Assembly (NCBI RefSeq): GCF_000285515.1
Contig: NZ_HE610958.1
Location: 267,137-331,136, forward strand
DNA: 64,000 nucleotides
Direction of reading: 5' to 3'
From: Paenibacillus senegalensis JC66
Lineage (GTDB): Bacteria > Bacillota > Bacilli > Paenibacillales > NBRC-103111
The translations under genes and the position numbers were made by a program. Below are positions 42,447-51,158 of the stretch, one piece after another (position 1 is the stretch's first letter; each line of letters begins with the position of its first letter). The notes below the pieces were generated by a model, which saw nothing but the letters and a program-made list of their open reading frames with translations, did no database searches and was not told where the DNA came from.

Positions 42447-43118
42447 ATGACCTTAGAGCAAAGAGTCGTAATGATCTCTGGAGCGGGAAGCGGGTTAGGC
42501 GAAGCGGCAGCTATGATGATCGCCAAACAAGGAGCATCTGTCGTTTTATGCGGTCGGCGAAAAGAACGAGTAGACCGTGTTGCCCAGGCGATTATCGAAG
42601 CTGGAGGCCATGCGACCTCTAGCAAGGTAGATGTCTCAGAGGAACAGCAGATCACGCAATGGATTGCCGAGACCATCCAACAGCTTGGACGAATTGATGT
42701 TTTGATTAACAATGCAGCTGTAGTCGAAATCGGAACGTTATCTGATACTAAACTCGAGGATTGGGACTACCAGATTAAAAACAATCTCCGGAGTGTGTTC
42801 CTGTTGACTCAAGCCTGCCTTCCCATCATGCGTAAACAGCGTTATGGTCGGATTATCAACATTACCTCTTCGCTTGCCGACAACGGTGCAGGCGGCTATG
42901 CCGCATACGGGGCCAGTAAGGCAGCCGTCGAAGCACTTACAAGGACAGCAGCAGAAGAGGAGCGGGAGCACAACATTCTTGTAAACAGCTTCAATCCGGG
43001 AACGATCCGTTCCGCCATGCATGCTACAGGCCAATCGCCCTATAATGTGGTTCCGCAGCTGATCCGTTTGGCTACTCTGGCAGATGGCGGACCATCCGGG
43101 CAAATCGTACATGCTTGA
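42447..43118 (+). CDS. Short-chain dehydrogenase/reductase
   Basis: 223 residues. The NAD(P) motif SGAGSGLGEA is at the N-terminus, INNAAVVE follows, and the active-site serine and Tyr-Lys pair is seen in NITSSLADN and YAAYGASKA. The C-terminal ~25 residues are shorter than the usual 245-255, so the substrate loop may be reduced, though the frame is open with a normal stop. AAAGGAGG lies 11 bases above the ATG. Substrate unknown; a 3-oxoacyl-ACP-reductase-like or other SDR role is possible. It has its own terminator. Confidence 0.87.
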   Translation: MTLEQRVVMISGAGSGLGEAAAMMIAKQGASVVLCGRRKERVDRVAQAIIEAGGHATSSKVDVSEEQQITQWIAETIQQLGRIDVLINNAAVVEIGTLSDTKLEDWDYQIKNNLRSVFLLTQACLPIMRKQRYGRIINITSSLADNGAGGYAAYGASKAAVEALTRTAAEEEREHNILVNSFNPGTIRSAMHATGQSPYNVVPQLIRLATLADGGPSGQIVHA

Positions 43119-43146
43119 GAGTTGATTGAACCGCAAAAAGTAAATA

Positions 43147-43197
43147 AACCAGCGGGGCAACAGCCTTATAAAAAGGCAGCAGCCAGCTGGTTTTTTA
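43147..43197 (+). terminator. Terminator after the SDR gene
   Basis: AACCAGC (43147-43153) pairs with GCTGGTT (43186-43192), with an inner GCCT/AGGC stem, followed by TTTTATT. Confidence 0.75.
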
Positions 43198-43266
43198 TTA
43201 TGACGGTTGTGGCTAGCTCCCCATCCCATCATTCAAAAGCACGTTTTCGGATGATGCCTTTGGATT

Positions 43267-43827
43267 CTAGTCCGCCCGCATGAAGGACAGCTCTGGCAGC
43301 AGCTGCTCGGCAGCCCAGCCCGGCCACTGCAGCAAATAGGGAACAAGTACAGAATCTCCCAAAGCATATTGCAGGGAATTAGAAGGAAGAACCATAACTA
43401 TATAGATAGCTAATGTGGTTAATAATAGCGCTTCGAGCAAAGCAAACAGAACGCCTCCCCAGCGATTAAGCAGGTTAAGCCCTGGTGCTTTGACTACGAC
43501 ATTAAGAAAATGTTTGAGGATAGCAATTCCGATGCGCACTACAAAAAACAGAATAGCAAAGGCCAGCACGTTGTAAATGACCTGAAAAACCTGAAAATGG
43601 GCAAACAAAAACTCATAGTCGGTATTCTGCGCCAACGTTTCCAGGGGAATCAACAAGGCGATGTAAGGCGACAGATAGCGATAGAGGAAAAAGGCCGCAA
43701 GCAAGGCAGCTATTATTCCGACCACGGAAAGCAACTGCGCCACCAACCCCCGGCGATAGCCTAGTGCGAAGGAAAAAATAACCACCCCAACAATGAGCCA
43801 ATCTACAATATTCAATACGGGAAACAT
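43267..43827 (-). CDS. cvpA: CvpA-family membrane protein
   Basis: 186 residues with four hydrophobic segments, the first VDWLIVGVVIFSFALGYRRG. The family pattern around GYRRGLVAQLLSVVGIIAAL is clear, as is NRWGGVLFALLEALLLTT. The role is unclear (colicin V production in E. coli). It lies 13 bases downstream of zapA, as the B. subtilis pair yshA-yshB does. It is the last gene of the zapA-cvpA pair. Confidence 0.85.
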   Translation of the reverse strand: MFPVLNIVDWLIVGVVIFSFALGYRRGLVAQLLSVVGIIAALLAAFFLYRYLSPYIALLIPLETLAQNTDYEFLFAHFQVFQVIYNVLAFAILFFVVRIGIAILKHFLNVVVKAPGLNLLNRWGGVLFALLEALLLTTLAIYIVMVLPSNSLQYALGDSVLVPYLLQWPGWAAEQLLPELSFMRAD

Positions 43828-43840
43828 CCCGATCTATCCT

Positions 43841-45760
43841 TTAAGAGGAGGAAGAGCTGGATTCGTCTTTCTCAATTACCAGTTCTATCCATTCGTTATA
43901 TTCTTTTTTCAGTTTTTCATATTCATCAAGCAATTCCTCATAGCGCAGCTTCAATTCTTCGTCTTGATGTGCAGCGGATGTATGGGCCTCAGAAGCCGCT
44001 GCAGCTTCTTGCATCGCCTCCAGATGACGGGCACTTTCCTGCTCCAATTGCTCATAGAGCCTTGACAATTCCTCCTGCCGGGCATCCAATTGCTGCTGCA
44101 ATTGCTTTATTCGCTCCGAGTAATCTTCTTCGCGTTCGACGGCAGATTCCAGGTCTGCGCTTAAACCTTGAAGCGCAAATTTTAAACGGGTTTGCTCCGC
44201 TTCCCAATCCTGTTCCTTACGCTTCCAAGCAGATTCGCGGCTTTCCCACTCTTGCTTCACGCTCTCCCACTGCTTTTGAATGGCTTCCCGCTTCTTATAC
44301 TCCTGCTCTTGCTCCTGCTGCAGCTTTTCCAATTCCTGATACAGCTCTTCCTGCTCCTGCTTTTCCTTTTGTAAGGCTTTCTCAAGCTCCTGCTGTCTTT
44401 GCTGCTCCCTCTCTAGAGCCTGCCGCAGTTGCTCTTGCTGCTGCTCTTCGTTTTGCAAAGCCTGATACAGCTCTTCCTGCTCCTGGCGTTCTTCCTTCAG
44501 CTTCTGCTCAAGATCCCGCTGCTTCTGATGTTCCTCCTGCAGCAGTTGCTCAAGATCCCGCTGCTTCTGATGTTCCTCCTGCAGCAGCTGCTCAAGATCC
44601 CGCTGTCTCTCGCGGCCCACCTGCAGCTTCTGCTCAAGATCCTGCTGCTTCTGATGTTCCTCCTGCAGCAGCTGCTCAAGATCCCGCTGCTTCTGATGTT
44701 CCTCCTGCAGCAGCTGCTCAAGATCCCGCTGCTTCTCGCGCTCCTCCTGCAAAACTCTCTCAAGTGCCAGCTTCTCCTGGCGCTTTTCTTGCAGGGAACG
44801 CTGAAGCTCCTGCTGTTCTTTCAGCCATGTCTGCCGCAGCTTCTCGTGCTCCTGCTGCTTTGTTTGCAGTGATTGCTCCAGCTTCTGCTGCTCATCTTTG
44901 ATCGAAAGCTCGCGCTTCTGGCCGGCCTCTACTTCCAGCTTCAGCTTGCTCAGCTTCGACTCTAACGCCTGCTTCTCTTCCGACCAGCGATGCTGTCTGC
45001 TCTTCCACTGGTTATGCTCGTCCTTGAGTTTGGTTAATTCCTGTTTGGCGAGAGTCAACTGATTATGCAGGTGAGTTTCTTTTTCCTGATGTTTTTTGCT
45101 CTGCTCCTCGAGCTTCTCCTGAAGCTGTTCCACCTCTTCTTTAGCCAGCTGTTGGGCGGCTTGCTGATCGGTCAGCTGACCCTGCAGCACTTCCAGTCGG
45201 CTGGTCAGCTCCGCCCGCTCCTCGCCCCAAGTCTTCTTCTCGGCGTGGAAGCTTTCCAGTTGGCGATCGGCGTCAAGCGCTGCTTCTTTTAATTGATCGA
45301 GACTGCCCTCCAGCTGAGCCAGCGCTTTTTGCCGCTCTTCATCAAGCCGTTCAGCTTGGTGCAGCTGCTTTTGCAATTGGCTGCGCTCTTCCGTACTCTT
45401 TTGCTCAAACTCCTTCCACTGCGCCTCCCGCTGCTGCCAATCACCGATTTCCTTTTGCAGCTCTGCCTTCTGCCGTTCTAAGCGGTTGACCTGCTCCTGC
45501 GAGATTTCATACTGCTTGCGAATTTCGAGAAGCTCGTCATGCTTTCCCTTGATTTTAAAATATTCATCCGCCATATTGACAGCGGCCAGAACAGCAATTT
45601 TCATCGTATCCAGACGCGAATTGAGCCCGGCAATCTGGTTCATTTGCTCATCCACATGCGCAGCAACCCTCTTTATGTAGCTAGAACTGGTGCTGCTCAT
45701 CAGTTTATAGTTTGTTCCGTAAATATCGACCATGACTCTTGTTTTCTCTTCTGCGCTCAT
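43841..45760 (-). CDS. zapA: ZapA cell-division protein fused to a long coiled coil
   Basis: 639 residues from the ATG at 45760 with GGAGGAGGAAC upstream; an earlier in-frame ATG lacks one. Residues 1-95 are a ZapA domain (EEKTRVMVDIYGTNYKLM, then AAHVDEQMNQIAG and AVLAAVNMADEYF), which bundles FtsZ. ZapA is normally 85-100 residues. Here a Gln/Glu/Lys-rich coiled coil follows to the end, with ten 14-residue repeats of the kind EEHQKQRDLEQLLQ at about residues 337-477. The fused part could link FtsZ to other structures. It is upstream of cvpA. A plus-strand frame over this region is a shadow. Confidence 0.87.
   Translation of the reverse strand: MSAEEKTRVMVDIYGTNYKLMSSTSSSYIKRVAAHVDEQMNQIAGLNSRLDTMKIAVLAAVNMADEYFKIKGKHDELLEIRKQYEISQEQVNRLERQKAELQKEIGDWQQREAQWKEFEQKSTEERSQLQKQLHQAERLDEERQKALAQLEGSLDQLKEAALDADRQLESFHAEKKTWGEERAELTSRLEVLQGQLTDQQAAQQLAKEEVEQLQEKLEEQSKKHQEKETHLHNQLTLAKQELTKLKDEHNQWKSRQHRWSEEKQALESKLSKLKLEVEAGQKRELSIKDEQQKLEQSLQTKQQEHEKLRQTWLKEQQELQRSLQEKRQEKLALERVLQEEREKQRDLEQLLQEEHQKQRDLEQLLQEEHQKQQDLEQKLQVGRERQRDLEQLLQEEHQKQRDLEQLLQEEHQKQRDLEQKLKEERQEQEELYQALQNEEQQQEQLRQALEREQQRQQELEKALQKEKQEQEELYQELEKLQQEQEQEYKKREAIQKQWESVKQEWESRESAWKRKEQDWEAEQTRLKFALQGLSADLESAVEREEDYSERIKQLQQQLDARQEELSRLYEQLEQESARHLEAMQEAAAASEAHTSAAHQDEELKLRYEELLDEYEKLKKEYNEWIELVIEKDESSSSSS
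44330..44752. repeat. 42-bp tandem repeats in the zapA coiled coil
   Basis: On the plus strand, units of the kind CTGCTCAAGATCCCGCTGCT are 42 bases apart, about ten copies, the middle ones nearly identical. They encode the 14-residue (two-heptad) protein repeats, in frame. Such repeats could expand or contract. Confidence 0.85.
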
Positions 45761-46071
45761 CTTTGTTCCTCCTCCCCGATCCCTCGAGTTGCTGTAAGAC
45801 GGACAAGCTATCAACATAGGCTGTATATTCATCTGAGGTAACGGCTCGTTAGCAGCGTCTATGACAGCCGGAATAGATTCATTATCCTGGACAAGACAAG
45901 CCGTTTCATGCAAGATTCCTGTTAATATCTGAGCATTGCTTGCAGTTAGGCCCGCTGTTGTGCCTGCAGCGGTTTTGCTCTACAATTCGCAAACACTGAG
46001 ACACTTTGGCACAGCCTCTATATCTTATTTGCGTAAAAGCCCCTTGGATTTATGAAAATGTCGCCCTATAG
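45761..46071. other. Space between pheT and zapA without a recognised gene
   Basis: Upstream of zapA I see no clear promoter consensus and no ORF with a ribosome binding site. The pheT terminator follows at 46072-46118. Confidence 0.5.
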
Positions 46072-46118
46072 AAAAGACCTGCCTTATCGCTTATTCGATA
46101 AATATTCGATAAGACAGG
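46072..46118 (-). terminator. Terminator of pheST
   Basis: CCTGCCTTATCG (46078-46089) pairs with CGATAAGACAGG (46107-46118), one mismatch. On the minus strand CTTTTCT follows, 20-60 bases after the pheT stop. Confidence 0.75.
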
Positions 46119-46132
46119 CCGATTTCCTTCCG

Positions 46133-48577
46133 TTATTTGCGAAGCTCTGCAGCAAAAGTTTGTTCCAGCGCGGCAATGACCTTATTATTGATCTCGGTTA
46201 CCTGGTCATCGGTCAAGGTCCGCTCCGGATGGCGATAAACAAATGAAAGGGCTACGCTTTTCTTGCCTTCACCTATACGCTCACCAGTATAGATATCAAA
46301 CACGGCTATCGACTCAAGAAGATCTCCCGCTGTTTCCCAGGCAAGCTGCTCCATTCTCCCGACCTCGACGGAAGCATCAACAACCAAGGCCAGATCTCTC
46401 GCCATGGACGGATAACGAGGCAGGCTCCGATACTGAATGGTGAACTCAGACAATTCCACGAGCGCTTCCACATCAAGCTCAGCAATGTACGTCTCTTCCA
46501 GGCCTTTGTGCCTTTGCAAATCCGGATGGAGCTGGCCGAGCGTACCCAGCTTCACAGATTTTTCCACGCTGCGCATCCAGATTTCCGCTGTCCGCCCCGG
46601 ATGATAGCCGACAGGCTGTGCCGCCTCATAAGAGCTGCCATTGATCCCAAGGTAACGAAGCAGCTTCTCAATAATCCCTTTCAGGTCAAAGAAATCGGCT
46701 TTTCTAGGTTTTTCCGACCATTGCAGCGGGGATACCTCGCCGCTGATCAGGATAGAGAGCAGCCATTTTTCTTCGGGCTGTTCGGTAACCGTATCCTCTT
46801 CTGTGAGAAACACCTTGCCAATTTCAAACAGGCTTATCCGCTCAGAGCCTCTGTTCAGATTGTATTCTGCTGTCTCCAGAAGGTTGGGAATGATCGAGGT
46901 TCTCAGCACACTGCGCTCCTCACTCATAGGCATGGCCAGCTTAACCGGCTTGGCATTGGCATATTCCCCTGGGAATTCGGCCTGCTGACGCGGATGTACC
47001 AAAGAATAAGTAATCGCTTCTTGCAGCCCGCTCTGAGACAGCTGCGTCCTCATGGCACGGCGGATCTGCTGCGTCCGGTTAAGGGCTCCCGGCGTCGTGA
47101 CGCCTTCCATTAAGGTTGTCGGTATATGATCATATCCATGCAGCCGAGCTGCTTCTTCATAGAGGTCAACCGCGCGGGTAATGTCTCCTCTGCGAGTCGG
47201 AACCGTAACCGTTAACGTACCGCCGGCCGCAGACTGTATCGGGAACTGAAGCCTTGCCAATAAAGACTGTACCTCATTCTCTGACAAGGAAGTTCCGAGA
47301 AATTCGTTCAGCTTCTCAATCGACAGATCAATTTTTACCGGCTCAGTCTTTCTTATGATTTGCTGAGAAACTTGAGCGGCAGCCTTGCCGCCTGCATATT
47401 GGCAAATGAGTGATGCCGCACGGTTTAATGCGGCAAGCACCATCTCCGGATTGACTTCCTTCTCAAATCTTAAGCTTGCCTCTGAACGAAGCCCGAGCTG
47501 CCGTGACGCTTTACGTACCGAAGGCCCGGCGAAGTATGCCGATTCCAGAACGATCCTGCTGGTAGCAGCAGTCACTTCCGAATTGGCCGCTCCCATAACT
47601 CCAGCTACAGCGACAGGCTTGGTGCCGTCGGTGATTAGCAGCATTGAGGAATCGAGCTTGCGTTCCACATCGTCAAGAGTAACAATCGTTTCCCCCTGAC
47701 GGGCCATGCGGACAACAATATTGCCTCCATCGAGCTTATCATAGTCAAAAGCGTGAAGCGGCTGACCTGTCTCCAGCATAACGTAATTAGTGACGTCTAC
47801 GATAATGTTGATCGGACGAATTCCAGCAGCCATCAAACGGTTTTGGATCCAGAGAGGGGAAGCTTTGATCTCTACATTCTCTACATATCGGGCCGCATAG
47901 TGATAGCATTGATCAGGCGCATCGATCTTGACCTTTACCTTCTCTTCTGCAGATAAAGAGGATTCGCTCAAGCCCTCCCGATCATTGGGAAGATTTACTT
48001 CTCTTCCTGTAATCGCGCCAATCTCATAAGCTGCTCCGAGCATGCTTAAGCAATCGGAACGGTTTGGCGTCAGGTCCAGCTCAAGCACCTCATCGTCCAG
48101 CCCAAGCACGGCAAGAGCGCTAGCTCCGATTGGCGTATCTTCCGGGAGCACCAGAATGCCTTCCTGAATTTCTTTGGGCAGCAAGCGGTCATTCATGCCC
48201 AGCTCTTTGGCCGAACAGATCATGCCCTGGGATTCCACTCCCCTTAGCTTCGCTCTTTTGATCTTAAAATTGTCCGGCAGCACGGCGCCCACGACGGCTA
48301 CCGGAACCTTTTGACCGGCGTCTACGTTTTTGGCTCCGCAAACGATTTGCAGATCACTTTCTCCACCGACATCCACTGTACATACACTTAACTTATCCGC
48401 ATCAGGATGCTTCTCCCTCGTTTTCACCAATCCGACAACGACCTGGTGCACCCCTTTGTTCCGCTGTTCCACAACATCGACCTCAATCCCGCTGCGAGTC
48501 AGCTTTTCCGCTAATTCAGTAGCAGAGAGCCCGGACAGATCGATATAATCGGAAAGCCATTGATAGGATACCTTCAT
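46133..48577 (-). CDS. pheT: Phenylalanyl-tRNA synthetase beta subunit
   Basis: 814 residues, full length. It starts MKVSYQWLSDYIDLSGLS, and an N-terminal tRNA-binding domain (GLVKTREKHPDADKLSVC) is present, then B3/B4 (editing, ELDLTPNRSDCLSMLG), B5 and the C-terminal ferredoxin-like anticodon-binding domain (PRYPSMARDLALVVD). With PheS it forms the alpha2-beta2 enzyme that charges tRNA-Phe. It follows pheS by about 70 bases and is in the same T-box-controlled operon. Confidence 0.98.
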   Translation of the reverse strand: MKVSYQWLSDYIDLSGLSATELAEKLTRSGIEVDVVEQRNKGVHQVVVGLVKTREKHPDADKLSVCTVDVGGESDLQIVCGAKNVDAGQKVPVAVVGAVLPDNFKIKRAKLRGVESQGMICSAKELGMNDRLLPKEIQEGILVLPEDTPIGASALAVLGLDDEVLELDLTPNRSDCLSMLGAAYEIGAITGREVNLPNDREGLSESSLSAEEKVKVKIDAPDQCYHYAARYVENVEIKASPLWIQNRLMAAGIRPINIIVDVTNYVMLETGQPLHAFDYDKLDGGNIVVRMARQGETIVTLDDVERKLDSSMLLITDGTKPVAVAGVMGAANSEVTAATSRIVLESAYFAGPSVRKASRQLGLRSEASLRFEKEVNPEMVLAALNRAASLICQYAGGKAAAQVSQQIIRKTEPVKIDLSIEKLNEFLGTSLSENEVQSLLARLQFPIQSAAGGTLTVTVPTRRGDITRAVDLYEEAARLHGYDHIPTTLMEGVTTPGALNRTQQIRRAMRTQLSQSGLQEAITYSLVHPRQQAEFPGEYANAKPVKLAMPMSEERSVLRTSIIPNLLETAEYNLNRGSERISLFEIGKVFLTEEDTVTEQPEEKWLLSILISGEVSPLQWSEKPRKADFFDLKGIIEKLLRYLGINGSSYEAAQPVGYHPGRTAEIWMRSVEKSVKLGTLGQLHPDLQRHKGLEETYIAELDVEALVELSEFTIQYRSLPRYPSMARDLALVVDASVEVGRMEQLAWETAGDLLESIAVFDIYTGERIGEGKKSVALSFVYRHPERTLTDDQVTEINNKVIAALEQTFAAELRK

Positions 48578-48647
48578 CTTATATATTCCTTCCCTTCCTG
48601 TTTAATCCAATCAGCATTTTACCTAGGGCAAAACAGCTTGAAACAGC

Positions 48648-49685
48648 TTAAATATGAACAAACTGCTGCAAAAACCGCAAATCGTTCGTATAGAAATGCC
48701 GTATATCCTCAATCCCGTATTTCAGCATGGCAATACGCTCGACACCCATACCGAATGCAAAGCCGCTGTATTCTTCCGGATCATACCCCGACATCTCCAG
48801 CACCCGCGGGTGAACCATGCCCGAGCCCAAAATTTCCAGCCACCCTGTCTGCTTGCAAGTCCGGCAGCCCGCTCCTCCGCACATCATGCAGCTGACATCG
48901 ACTTCCGCACTGGGTTCCGTAAAAGGGAAGAAGCTGGGCCGCAAACGGATTTGCGTTTGTTTGCCGAACATTTCCTGAACAAACTGCTGCAGCGTTCCCT
49001 TGAGATCGCTCATCCGAATTTTTTTATCAATGACTAGTCCCTCAATTTGGGTGAACAGGTGGGAATGGGTAGCATCGTCATCATCACGGCGGTAAACCTT
49101 GCCCGGGCATATAATCTTGACCGGAATAGATCCTTTCATCCTTTGCATAGTACGCACCTGTACAGGTGAGGTATGGGTTCTAAGCAGCACATCTTCCGTA
49201 ATATAGAACGAATCCTGCATGTCTCTCGCCGGATGATCCTTAGGGAGGTTAAGCGCTTCGAAATTGAAATAATCGGTTTCTACCTCGGGCCCTTCTTCTA
49301 CGGTATATCCCATGCCTATAAAAATCGCTTCAATTTCCTCAATCACCTTATTCAACGGGTGAATCGCTCCCGCCGGACGAGCTCTGCCAGGCAGCGTTAC
49401 ATCAATTGTCTCCTGACGCAGCTTCCGTTCGGTCTCCTCCTTGCGGTATTGCTCCAGCTTGGCCTCGATGCCCTCAGCAATTGCAGCTCTTACATCATTG
49501 GCTACCTGACCGATGACCGGTCTTTCTTCGGCGCTCAGAGAACCCATTCCTCTTAGCACCTCAGTAATCGGACCTTTCTTGCCTAAATACTTTACTTTCA
49601 GCTCGTTCAAGTGCTGAGTATTAGCTGCCTGCTCCAATTCCTGCAGGGCCTCTTGTTTCAGCGCCTCCAGCCTGTCTTTCATCAC
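48648..49685 (-). CDS. pheS: Phenylalanyl-tRNA synthetase alpha subunit
   Basis: 345 residues, the catalytic subunit. The class II motifs are visible: [17 protein letters not shown], motif 2 in [15 protein letters not shown] with EGLVID, and motif 3 in [18 protein letters not shown]. An N-terminal coiled coil ([17 protein letters not shown]) that contacts tRNA is present. The ATG at 49685 follows GGAGGCGATTAGTG. A T-box leader and terminator lie upstream. Confidence 0.98.
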   Translation of the reverse strand: MMKDRLEALKQEALQELEQAANTQHLNELKVKYLGKKGPITEVLRGMGSLSAEERPVIGQVANDVRAAIAEGIEAKLEQYRKEETERKLRQETIDVTLPGRARPAGAIHPLNKVIEEIEAIFIGMGYTVEEGPEVETDYFNFEALNLPKDHPARDMQDSFYITEDVLLRTHTSPVQVRTMQRMKGSIPVKIICPGKVYRRDDDDATHSHLFTQIEGLVIDKKIRMSDLKGTLQQFVQEMFGKQTQIRLRPSFFPFTEPSAEVDVSCMMCGGAGCRTCKQTGWLEILGSGMVHPRVLEMSGYDPEEYSGFAFGMGVERIAMLKYGIEDIRHFYTNDLRFLQQFVHI

Positions 49686-49904
49686 TAATCGCCTCCACTA
49701 AACAATTGATTGTTCATTCTTTAGAAATGTGGTGAAAAAACGGTCTATTAGTTGCGGATCATTCCTTCCGAGCGCTGTTATCCCAGATTTTTGATTACCC
49801 AGACCTTTAAAGGAGTACAATCCGGCGGTAAAGGCGCACACTTCATTTCTCCAGAACGATTCCGCAGCTTCCCGTCACTTTCACCGCTCCTCTGCGCCTG
49901 AAAC

Positions 49905-50215
49905 GAAAAAAACGCCTTCGCTCCCAAAAAGGGACGAAGACGCCGTGGTACCACCCTCATTAATTAGCGTTCACCTGGGCCCTACAAAGGTCCAAGGAAA
50001 TACCGGCATAGTCTAAAGCCTTCGCTAATTCACTCTTATCGAATAACGGCTCGGCACCGGTACCCTCTACTGCAAAAACCCTGCAAGAAAAGCAGCGGCC
50101 GGTTCAAGGGACAGCTCCGGAGTGAATTTCAGCAGCCTGGTTCTGTAAGGATGCTCTCAATCTCCGGCATCCTCTCCCTGTAAAGAAGCACTGCTTACTT
50201 GTCTCCATCATAGCT
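49905..50215 (-). ncRNA. Phe-specific T-box leader with terminator
   Basis: On the minus strand the conserved T-box AGGGTGGTACCACGG is at 49943-49957. It is followed by the terminator stem CGTCTTCGTCCC/GGGAGCGAAGGCG (49913-49942) and seven T. The specifier loop reads GAAATTCACTCC with the Phe codon TTC at 50124-50126. Uncharged tRNA-Phe should pair with the T-box and prevent termination, so low phenylalanine raises pheST expression. Confidence 0.93.
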
Positions 50216-50387
50216 TTTCAGAACTATACACCAGCAAATCTAACGTATAAAAGTCATTATATGCAAATTATAGGGGGAACGCAAGGCCTGACCAGCTTGG
50301 CACAAGCCCAATATCAATACCCTGCAGCAGTCTTGGCCGGCAACGACTTCATTCCAGGTGTTGTTGTCCTCCCGCAAAAAAAATCTT

Positions 50388-50419
50388 AGCATAGCATACA
50401 AAATATGCGAGTCGGTCAA
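50388..50419 (-). promoter_or_regulatory. Probable promoter of pheST
   Basis: On the minus strand TTGACC (50414-50419) precedes TATGCT boxes at 50393-50398 (15-base spacing) and at 50388-50393 (20-base spacing). Neither spacing is ideal. The T-box leader follows about 170 bases on. The rest of 50216-50601 holds no gene; ACGGAGG before the GNAT gene is its ribosome binding site. Confidence 0.4.
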
Positions 50420-50601
50420 GTTTCTTCAGGGTATGTTGTTATCGAAACGGTTGTTTTATGGAACAATAGCTAGTACCCAGCTTTTTGACCGTGCCCTATC
50501 CAAGGGACTTGATCTGTAGTATGGTCTATAGAGCGGGCCATAATACCTTTTACAAGGACCCCTAACATGATAGGGACTTAACACAAACGGAGGAATCCAG
50601 C

Positions 50602-51054
50602 ATGAAACTGCTGAAACGAGCGGAAGAATTTACCCCGGCTGTCCGCAGGCTGATTGAACAATGCTTATATATGGCGGATGACAAAAAAATATCCAAAATC
50701 ATTGATCTTTACATTTCCGAGTCTTGCCGGTTTTTCTATGCCCTGCTTGAGGATGGCGTGCCGCAGGCCATTATAGGCATCAGCGTCAGAAAAGAAGCAA
50801 CTAGCGAAAGCCCTGCAGCGACCATTCTTCATATTGCCGTTGATGATCATTTACGTACCCGGGGCATTGGCCGGAAGATGATTGATGAAGTGATCGAAAA
50901 GCACAAGCTGGCTTCTATTCAAGCGCAGACCGATCAAGACAGTATGGAGTTTTACAGAACCTGCGGCTTCTCGATTACCAGCCTGGGAGAGCTTTATCCC
51001 GGCGTAGAACGTTTTCTTTGTGAAAAGAAGATCCATTCGGCGGGATTTCAATAA
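50602..51054 (+). CDS. GNAT-family N-acetyltransferase
   Basis: 150 residues. The acetyl-CoA site is visible as HIAVDDHLRTRGIGRKMIDE (the R/Q-x-x-G-x-G/A pattern), followed by the late strand FYRTCGFSITSLGE. The substrate cannot be read from the sequence. ACGGAGG lies 10 bases above the ATG. A small hairpin (CCCCTA/TAGGG) precedes it, and a stem-loop separates it from the convergent proS gene. Confidence 0.85.
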   Translation: MKLLKRAEEFTPAVRRLIEQCLYMADDKKISKIIDLYISESCRFFYALLEDGVPQAIIGISVRKEATSESPAATILHIAVDDHLRTRGIGRKMIDEVIEKHKLASIQAQTDQDSMEFYRTCGFSITSLGELYPGVERFLCEKKIHSAGFQ

Positions 51055-51059
51055 CACCG

Positions 51060-51088
51060 GCAGACAAAGCCCTCAGCACTTTGTCTGC
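51060..51088. terminator. Stem-loop between the convergent GNAT and proS genes
   Basis: GCAGACAAAG pairs with CTTTGTCTGC across a loop of nine bases. It lies between two convergent genes and could serve both, though a clear T-tract is missing on either side. Confidence 0.5.
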
Positions 51089-51158
51089 TGGCTTCAGCCA
51101 TCAGGAACGGCGCCTCTTTTTCTCCGGCGAGCAGCCGGTCTTTGCTAGCTCTTGAATC

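Noticed and set aside
43969-44901. Plus-strand open frame rich in Ala/Pro of about 310 residues
   Set aside because: It is antisense to the ZapA coiled coil and its repetitive composition is produced by the 42-bp repeats. It has no good ribosome binding site and resembles no family.
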